A stretch of 64,000 nt of DNA, taken from contig OY754982.1 of NCBI GenBank assembly GCA_963576475.1, positions 20,908,217 to 20,972,216 of the forward strand, read 5' to 3'. Below, in pieces: positions 56,785-64,000 of the stretch. Source of the stretch: Molanna angustata (lineage: Eukaryota; Arthropoda; Insecta; Trichoptera; Molannidae). The number at the start of each line of letters is the position of its first letter. The stretch's first letter is position 1. A program made the position numbers and the translations under genes. Below the pieces are notes generated by a model that did no database searches, was not told the origin of the DNA, and was given only the letters and a program-made list of their open reading frames with translations.

Positions 56785-56965
56785 TAAATATGTGAACATA
56801 TATGCTGCGAAGCCTCTAAGTTGGTGTTTTTAGCATGCAAAAAGTCCACTACGCCATACAAAATGTTCCTAGTATTCCTTATACGCGGGTCTTGGCTTAA
56901 TACTTTGTCGATATGTTAAGAGAATAAATTCTCTTGAAAAATCGACAGTTGGATAAGCACCAAAT
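56785..56965 (-). repeat. Interspersed repeat D, copy 3, partial
   Basis: GCTGCGAAGCCTCTAAGTTG, GGCTTAATACTTTGTCGATA, ATGTTAAGAGAATAAATTCT and AAATCGACAGTTGG. The ATACTTTGTCG junction is uninterrupted here and serves as the empty site for the insertion at 48829. Confidence 0.75.
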
Positions 56966-57179
56966 AACGAATTGTCACGCTAAGGAGACTTCGATGGCTA
57001 ACCGGACATGTATTGTATGTCCATTAGGTATTGATAGTCTTGAGAAAACTAAACATGAATGTTCACAATGCTGGTACATATGCTTGTAATATTTGTTTTT
57101 AAATGGACTATATTTTTGCTATATTCCATATGAACACACTATATTTTCACAGATCAAAGACCTTATGAAATAAAATTTA

Positions 57180-57680
57180 AATCGGGACTTGAACTCGGGA
57201 GTCAGGAGGCAAAAACCATCGTTCTCCTAGTGGGCCCATGTATAGTTCACTTGAAAACGGTACTACGAGATTCGCTGGCTTAGTTATAAGGATGTATTGT
57301 GTTGTATTTTAATTTCAGTACGAGACTATTAGATTCACTGGCTTAGTTAAAATAAGTATCTATTTTAATTTCAATACGTTTTCCTAGTGGGCCCATGTAT
57401 TGTTCACTTAAATACGGTACTGTTAGATTCACTGGCTTTGTTATAATATATGTAGTTTATTATATTTTAATTTCATTACATTTTCCTAGTGGACCCATGT
57501 ATTGTTCACTTGAAAATGGCACTGTTAGATTCGCTGACTTAGTAATAATATGTAATTTAATATATTTTTAATTCAGTACGTTTTCCTAGTGACCCCACGT
57601 ATTGTTCACTTGAATACGGCACTGTTAGATTCGCTGACTTAGTTATAATATGTTATTTAATGTATATTTTAATTTTGATT
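57180..57680. repeat. ~100-bp tandem repeat, about four and a half copies
   Basis: CCTAGTGGGCCCATGTATTG-type blocks start at 57226, 57383, 57485 and 57585, each followed by TTCACTTGAA, GTTAGATTCGCTG and CTTAGTTATAATAT. A shortened unit lies at 57325-57370. Just before the array (57180-57220) a minus-strand B-box-like GAGTTCAAGTCCC is visible. Confidence 0.85.
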
Positions 57681-57689
57681 TCATTTCTT

Positions 57690-58515
57690 ACACATGTGTT
57701 TTCAAAGGCGTATTTTAATATAGGATGATTTTAAAATGAACCGCGTTGCAATAATAATAATTATTTTTGTCACTTAATCAACGATTGAAAAATGTATTTT
57801 GCCAAACCCAGTTCATTTTTTTTCCATTATGGTTATATTCATGCTTTATATTTTACTGCCAATCTTAATAAATAAGTTTTTTTATACGTACAGACGTACG
57901 TGAGAGTTATCTCTCAAGTAATTTGAACCTTTAACTAAATTCGATTAAATACAATATGATATTTTTAAAAAGAACACTAATAATAGAATGAAAAAAATGA
58001 CCACAAAAAAATAACTAATATCAGCAATGAATTTTCAAAGTTAATCAACTAGAATTTCAAAACAATTAAAATATCTTGGAAAAAGACAAATAGGGACAAA
58101 TATAAAAAAAAATACTTAATATATCAATCGAAAGTATTTAATATACATATATTTTTTTTTTAAATATCACACCTTGTGCAATAAAATAAAGCTAAGGAAT
58201 GAGGGGGTACCTACCTACCCAATAAAAAAAAATCGGTAAGAAAGACTTCAAAAATAAAAAATACATTAAATTTATTTGACATCAATTTCATTTTTCTTTT
58301 AGAGTGGCAATATGATATAAACGGTTTAATCATTAATGAATAAAGGAAATGGATTTTTGGGGTAAAATTTGGAGTTGTGAAATACATTTATATGAACTAT
58401 TTTTTAATAATCTGCTTCAATATTTCAATGTAATATTTTTGGTTATATTTATCTTAACAAATATATCAAATTCGCGTATTATTTGGCAAATAATTAAACA
58501 TAATAAAAATAAAAC
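57690..58515. other. Spacer, no supported gene
   Basis: AT-rich; a 92-codon open frame at 58349-58627 runs into the next repeats and has no motif except a chance NKTSAFCWIQQA. Confidence 0.35.
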
Positions 58516-58518
58516 CAG

Positions 58519-58598
58519 CGCATTTTGCTGGATCCAGCAAGCCGATAAATGTGCTGGATCTAGCTGGATTTCTGGATGCGCGATCCAGCAATTGCAAT
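58519..58598. repeat. Cluster of GCTGGATCCAGC-like palindromes
   Basis: GCTGGATCCAGC, GCTGGATCTAGC, GCTGGATTTCTGGATGCGC and GCGATCCAGC follow each other within 80 bp of otherwise AT-rich DNA, directly beside the element starting at 58603. Confidence 0.6.
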
Positions 58599-58602
58599 CC
58601 TT

Positions 58603-59148
58603 GGGCTGCGTTCACACTGAACGCTGAGCGCACTTAGTCGCTCCAAGCCGTTCAGAATGACCGGAAACAAACGCTCTAAAGACACTCTGTCGCGTTCAGA
58701 TTGAACGTCGAGTGTACGCTCTAAACGCTATGTATAATCGTCGGGTGAAAAACGTTCTGACAATTATAGTATCTGTTGACTTCTATTTTATCTTTGTTAC
58801 GTTGATTTCTGTTTGTTTCTGTGGTGTCTATTATGTCAGTTGACATTATTTATGATGACAATATGCATTCACAAAGAGGTTAACTTATAAAAATATCATT
58901 CAAAAGTTTCCTATAAAAGGTCAGAGAGCCTTATTTATTCCACTGCCCATTGTTGTCTTTCGATGAAAATATAACCTAAAAAGACACATGTATGATAAAT
59001 GACATTTGACATTTTAAACGTCCGATGCTGCGTTCAGATTGAAACGCCGCTCGAAAGCGTTCAGTGAGATTGGTGTGAAAAACGCTATAATCTGCAACTT
59101 CAGGTACATCCGACACTCGACGGCGAGTGTACTATCTGAACACAGCCC
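58603..59148. mobile_element. ~545-bp MITE with imperfect inverted termini
   Basis: Starts GGGCTGCGTTCACACTGAAC and ends GTACTATCTGAACACAGCCC. The inside repeats GCGTTCAGATTGAACG-like words in both orientations (58692, 59032). No coding; target duplication not clear. Confidence 0.7.
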
Positions 59149-59149
59149 T

Positions 59150-60725
59150 AAATGTGATGCTTGTTTTTTTTTCTTTATAATAAACCTTTGAGCATTACGA
59201 GTAGAGCAACATTTTTTATTAAGAAAAACCTTTTTTCATGATAAATTTATGTGTTTAACTGCCTATATTTGCTAAGTTTTTAAAAATGTCGAAAAAACCG
59301 AAATACCCCAATTAGATAATTTCATTTGCTATAAAATATTTTAACATTATAGTAGTACATCTCAAACTTTTTTAACAATTTTGATGAGACAAACTAGAAA
59401 AAAATATAGGTACATTCAGATTTCACGCTTTCATATTATACAGAGCATGCAGAAATTATGATTCTTTCTTCCATGACATTGATCTCTTCAACTCATCGCA
59501 TAGAAGATTTAAACTATCCATTTTGGCCACGTTCCCTCATCGCTCTAAGTGATCTTACGCACGCTTCCCATAACGCCCCATTTCCTTTCAATTTCCTTTT
59601 CCTACAGCAAAAAATATTATGTTACTGTTTCTTTTTCAATTCATGTTTTTTAACCAGAAATATTCATCAAACATTTTTGGCTTATTTGTTGTATTACTGT
59701 CTGCTTGTCCTATGTACTAAATTGGCTGTATGTTTGTTTTCAATAAATTAAATTAGAATAAAAAAATACTATCCTATCCTGACATACATAGGTGCCTACA
59801 TGTTTCACATAGAAAACAAAATATCTTAAAATATTTATTAATTTGTTTTTACTAAAGTGTTTATAATTTGGTACGTATTTTTCAATTATGCATACCTACT
59901 ATCGCCATCGACAGTTAGATCTCATGTGATACATGCAACTAGTAGTGAAAAAATACCATCCTATTTCTCTATAAAACCTTATTTAGAAAGGGCGTTCAGT
60001 TGGCTACAAATTTGATTAGCGGCGTTGCTTTTAGTTTTGGGTGGTGTTTAATATTAAATTAATATAACTGTTGATATTACATTCCTTCGATACATTTAAT
60101 TAATCATTTTTAAACCGAATATACAACACCCCATTCATAAATAATAAAATATCTATACGCAGATATAAAATTAATCTAAATGTGGGTATACCTACATTTA
60201 GATAACACAATATGTAATATTAAAGTGAGCTGTTTCATAATAACAAGTATGTATTTATATGATAAATACATACGACCTACCTATTATACGACCTATTATA
60301 ATAAGATATCTTTATGTTTGTACCTGTTATTTTTATTGTTACAGCTTCTTGAGAGACTAACAGGTATTATATCAATCGTTAATTTTATTCGCACGTTTTA
60401 ATAACATGTGGATATTCATCCATCCATCGTGTGGATTGACGGAACGATAGTAGGTACTTAGAATGCAGAACTCACGAAGAACATAAGAAGAGTCCTGAGA
60501 ACTCTAAAAATTTGCAGTCACTTAAAGTCCAGAGAGAGCTTAATGTTAGGTACAGAACTGTAATAAAAACGGTATCAATTATTTTGTTTTTCGTTAATAT
60601 TTCAAAATATTTTAGGAGGCCATTTTACTAAATATTTTCATTAGGTTTTTATTTTATGAAGAAGATCTTGATATAAAAATAATGTTATTTTATAAAAACA
60701 TATTTTAAACTGTCTTTCTTGTAAT
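59150..60725. other. Spacer, no supported gene
   Basis: AT-rich. A word at 59897-59942 (CTATCGCCATCGACAGTTAG, ATCTCATGTGATACATGCAA) is the inverse of 48258-48305, so it belongs to a dispersed repeat. 60480-60550 has slightly higher GC but no motif. Confidence 0.4.
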
Positions 60726-60730
60726 ATAAG

Positions 60731-60868
60731 GGTTATATAACTACACTAATGAGCTATTTTATACGACCAGGTGATAACCAAAGATTACATTATTTATTTT
60801 AATAAATAAATAAATAATATATTCTTTGGTTATCACCTGGTCGTATATAATAGCTCATTAGTGTACTT
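60731..60868. mobile_element. Hairpin MITE with ~48-bp arms
   Basis: Left arm ACTACACTAATGAGCTATTT, TATACGACCAGGTGATAACC; right arm GGTTATCACCTGGTCGTATA, TAATAGCTCATTAGTGTA. Middle about 35 bp including AATAAATAAATAAAT. Confidence 0.85.
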
Positions 60869-60926
60869 ATATAAACTATTGTAAATAATATTATTTTCGA
60901 ATATTTTTATAGTTGCAAATTTTTTT

Positions 60927-61129
60927 TTCCTGTCGGGAGTGAATCATATTTTATAAATTAGATTGCTAGTGAACTCAATAAAAATGAAATTTGGTGTACG
61001 TTACGCAACCGCAAATAGTGATCACGTAAACCAGCCGATGACAGTTGGTAAGAACTGTACGTATCATGATTTCTCCTATAATATTCCAACTTTGTCTATT
61101 GAGATGTTAAAAAATTCTCATAAAAATAA
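60927..61129. mobile_element. Hairpin-family copy, decayed
   Basis: TTTTCCTGTCGGGAGTGAAT, GATCACGTAAACCAGCCGAT, AATATTCCAACTTTGTCTAT, GAGATGTTAAAAAATTCTC. Left arm largely lost. Confidence 0.7.
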
Positions 61130-61135
61130 AATAAT

Positions 61136-61265
61136 TTTTTAAGAGATTTTTAATTATCTCAATAGAGACGAAGAATAATTAAAAATCTGTTAAAAAATAT
61201 CTTTGACTCCCGACAGGGAAAAAAAATCCAATGTTTGCGCATATGCAATAATAAAAATATTCGAT
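61136..61265 (-). mobile_element. Internally deleted hairpin-family copy, 9-bp TSD
   Basis: On the minus strand it starts ATCGAATATTTTTATTATTG, has the full head (GCGCAAACATTGGATTTTTT, TTCCCTGTCGGGAGTCAAAG), then only the outer ~35 bp of each arm. Flanked by a perfect TAAAATAAT (61127-61135 and 61266-61274). Confidence 0.85.
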
Positions 61266-61607
61266 TAAAATAATTTTCATTATCCATGAATTTCATACAA
61301 ATCATTGTAGATATAATATAAACTAGATACGTTTAAAATGTTCGCCATCGTGAAAGCTTTTTATCAAAACATCAGGTTATATTAGAATTTAAAAAATACA
61401 ATTAATAAAATTTAGTATGCACTAAAATGAAAATCAAATTCATATAGGTTCTGTAAGTTGACTAGAAAACTTTTTCAAACAGGCTATACTGAATGTGGTG
61501 ATACAGGCGTTCACCACATTATGGCATGGATGCACTAAAGGTATCAAAATGAATAAAAAAAATCAAAGCGAGTAATTATTAAAAAAAATATATAAGTGTG
61601 TTAGATA

Positions 61608-61765
61608 GGTGGTGGCAGAGCGTTCAGCGGGCTTGGCTAGTAATCCAGTGGTCGCGAGTTCGAATCCTGCCACGACCGATTTCGTTCACTTATATATGTA
61701 TAGTACAAGCATTTATGCTTATTTTAGGGAATGTATGAGGATGTATATGTAATATTTACAAGGAT
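61608..61765 (+). mobile_element. tRNA-headed SINE, family 1
   Basis: GGTGGCAGAGCGTTCAGCGG, GGCTAGTAATCCAGTGGTCG, B box GAGTTCGAATCCTG, then CGACCGATTTCGTTCAC, GCTTATTTTAGGGAATGTA and a degenerate ACAAGGATATATC end. Confidence 0.85.
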
Positions 61766-61941
61766 ATATCAATCTATAAAAAAATCATTATACATATATT
61801 ATAATAATCAAATACTCTTGTGTAAACTTATGAGACTAAGGGTCAGATTTAGAATTTGTAAGTGATCGGTGAGTAAGATTATAACTTCCTTCATTAAATT
61901 TCGTTAAAAAACTCACTTTTCAAGAATTCATGAAATAAAGA

Positions 61942-62256
61942 ATGAATGCCGCGCAACGAAAACTTTTTAGTATTTATTTGACTTTATCGATAAATGAAAT
62001 AAAAAAAATCGAGCAACGTAAGATTTCATTTGTTTATTTCGATAAATTAAATCAAATTCCGGGCATCGAAAATGGCAGTTTTCAATTTATTTATTTCGAT
62101 AAAAAATATTATAAAAATGTCCAAACACTGAGAAATTATCAGTATGATTTTCTTTTGATTGCAATGCGTACGAATGAAAAGGTCAAGTTTGAACCTTTTT
62201 TTACATTTTTTTATGTCATTGTGCTCAAGAAAAGTGACAGTTGTCTGTTGAATTGA
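61942..62256 (+). other. Unassigned open frame, 104 codons
   Basis: Reads MNAAQRKLFSIYLTLSINEI, then YFDKLNQIPGIENGSFQFI, YFDKKYYKNVQTLRNYQYDF, LLIAMRTNEKVKFEPFFTF and ends CLLN. A YFDK word repeats within it. No family recognised. It abuts the hairpin-family right end (62250-62310: GAGTTCCTGGTTCTCCTATA...TCGTCTCTATTGAGATG), so it may be inside a longer member of that family. Confidence 0.3.
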
Positions 62257-62310
62257 GTTCCTGGTTCTCCTATAATATTCCAAATTCGTCTCTATTGAGA
62301 TGTAAAAAAA
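62250..62310. mobile_element. Hairpin-family right terminus remnant
   Basis: GAGTTCCTGGTTCTCCTATA, ATATTCCAAATTCGTCTCTA, TTGAGATG. Only the right terminal block is present. Confidence 0.7.
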
Positions 62311-62319
62311 ATGTCATAA

Positions 62320-62965
62320 AAAAACGACTAGACTTATCTATCGAACGAGTGTTCTGGTTATCCTAGATCTAAGCTACCTTTCATATTATAAGCACCATTA
62401 AATGCTATTAGGGTAATTGTCACATAGATCGTTGATAGTTTGACTGACATGTAACATGTCATGTTATTTGTCTTTCTACCTATGTTCAATTATTATTGTT
62501 ACAAATATATTATAATGTACTATCTACCTACCATCACGTCAAGTGACACAGTCTAACACAGACGTTCCTAAAAGGTGTTCCGAAGAACCCTGGGGTCCTG
62601 TAAGAGGATCGCATGGGTTCCATGGATTCAAATTTAATGCTATTGTACACCCAGCAACCGCCGGCGCCATCGTGTATACAAAATAAGTCACCGACACATT
62701 ATTTTATTAGTTTTGCTTAGAAATTGATTCAAGATGTTTTAATTTTTTCTTGTCACCGACTTACTAACAATGCTTAAATTGTAAATTATGAAAAAATTAA
62801 ATTAAACGATCAAAATAAAATGCATCAAACGCATCGACCAAGCTGTTTCAAAATAATAAAACATATCAAAAGAATAGGCTCTGTGGAGGCCCCTACACTA
62901 CATACTTATCAACCCTGATTATTAACGTTTAAAAAATCTTTTTACGATACTACGTGTATTCATTA
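62320..62965. other. Spacer; possible retroelement traces
   Basis: 62528-62660 has higher GC (ACCATCACGTCAAGTGACAC, CCCTGGGGTCCTGTAAGAGG) and shares ACCATCACGTCAAG with 25.54 kb. No frame is convincing. Confidence 0.35.
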
Positions 62966-62968
62966 TTG

Positions 62969-63170
62969 CCGACCGCCGTGGCACAGTTGGAAAGCAGTTT
63001 GGCTTCTGTGCGGTCGTCCTGGACTCGATCCCCAGCAGAGGAGGAGAAGTTTATTTAATTTCATTCAAATATTCGACTCTGTGGGCTGGAAACACTGGTT
63101 AGTGGAAAAAAATGCTTTATGGCAATAAACTCGCCACTTGTGCAGCGTGCAAGGAAGTGTTTATGATGAT
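62969..63170 (+). mobile_element. tRNA-headed SINE, family 2, full-length
   Basis: GCCGACCGCCGTGGCACAGT, B box GGACTCGATCCCCAGC (slightly decayed), body GGCTGGAAACACTGGTTAGT, TTTATGGCAATAAACTCGCC, and an (ATT)n tail ending at about 63187. Sister of 27.45 kb. Confidence 0.85.
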
Positions 63171-63189
63171 TATTATTATTATTATTACT

Positions 63190-64000
63190 AACGATTTTCG
63201 TATTTTTATTAATATTAAAAAAAATATTAATTTTTTAATTAGAATAAAATATTTTGGAATAAAACCAGTAGCTGACATAATGAAGAGTAATATTTTTCGA
63301 AAATTCCAGTCCTATTTTTTTTTATTTTTTGAATATTTATTATAATTTAAATCATTGTTTTTTGAATTTGTAAATTTATATAATTTACTTTCTTTAAGAA
63401 ATGTGTAATTGTACATATTGTTTATTATTGTAAAAAACTTCTAGTCGTATAGACAGATAAATAAATACATAGTGTGAAAATTTTCATTCTTCGCATTAAA
63501 TAAAGATTTAAGTACAACTACGAGGCACCGGCTTATGATAGTCCTTCCACTCTTTTCTTTTACCATTGTTTACGGAAATCCCGTAAAAGCCGGGTAAAAA
63601 ATCATCAAAACTAAAACCAGCAAAATAATATAGGAACAACATAGTTAAACAATGATCTTCTTCACTTATTCTGAATGTTGCTTTTTTATGTGTGTATGGT
63701 GATACAAGCTAGGGTTGTGCTTCATTTTATAGGGTAATGAAACTTAAAACTGTGCACAAAGGTAGCTGGTTACCTCACATTGTGGAATATGCCGTGATGG
63801 GATGTATGATGCAATGTGGTTATTCTTTCCAAGTCAAACAATACAACAGGATCTCAAAAATAAAATATTTTGTCAATTAAATTTTTTGCTGTCGAGATGG
63901 GGTTACGCCGAAACATTTAGGAAGATCAATTTCGTTTAGAAAGCGATCGTTATTTTTTTACACATATCCCCACACCGCTCACACAAATACCTACACTTGG
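63190..64000. other. Spacer to window end, no feature recognised
   Basis: AT-rich; a 63112-63345 open frame starts in the SINE and is not a gene. 63520-63590 shares ACGAGGCACCGGCTTA... (ACACCGGCTTAGAATAGTGC at 43205 is similar), a short dispersed repeat. Confidence 0.4.

Overview
The window looks like a nuclear genome segment from an insect, most probably a moth or butterfly. It is about 70% A+T. Genes are split by GT-AG introns. There is an insect-type arylalkylamine N-acetyltransferase, and the many retroelement tails resemble the RTE-type elements known from Lepidoptera. The TAGGTA/TACCTA words that litter the spacers are common in lepidopteran DNA. No prokaryotic operon logic applies, and most of the sequence is transposable-element debris.

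Three host genes can be reconstructed. (1) <1 to ~7.93 kb, plus strand: the 3' part of a multi-finger C2H2 zinc-finger gene with six exons (13-215, 3484-3651, 3760-3935, 4586-4675, 5995-6230, 7653-7856). All finger-exon junctions are phase 1 inside the HTG linker, and one exon carries its own stop. (2) 9.37-11.35 kb, minus strand: an arylalkylamine N-acetyltransferase (GNAT fold) with four joined exons and its first exon not found. (3) 18.18-19.998 kb, minus strand: a 181-residue THAP-domain protein in four exons whose summed length is exactly 182 codons. Its last codons run into a tandem repeat.

The rest is mobile DNA. There are many 5'-truncated non-LTR retrotransposon ends of several clades. 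They include one reverse transcriptase broken by a single nonsense codon (1.6-3.1 kb) and a fragment with an R2/R4-like restriction-type endonuclease domain (37.4-38.2 kb). There are three tRNA-headed SINE families. DNA elements include a TTAA-flanked piggyBac-type MITE (51.4-52.0 kb), a 1.13-kb element with an 8-bp target duplication (41.66-42.79 kb), a hairpin family flanked by 9-bp duplications, a CAGGGG-ended MITE family, and a 1.45-kb fold-back (33.35-34.80 kb). Tandem arrays include a nine-copy 161/165-bp satellite (52.36-53.84 kb), shorter minisatellites, a ~640-bp (AAAT)n tract and a ~395-bp (TA)n tract.

The observation I rate highest is a stem-loop with a nearly constant loop (AGAACAGG...CCTAGT) and different but mostly complementary closing stems. 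It occurs at five places (16.98, 31.6, 35.28, 38.67 kb and in every satellite monomer), often just upstream of an AATA-type tail. This is what a conserved 3'-end recognition hairpin of a retroelement family would look like. Second are two hammerhead-ribozyme-like remnants (15.9 and 35.1 kb) that may derive from Penelope-like elements. All of this is read by eye; no database search was possible.
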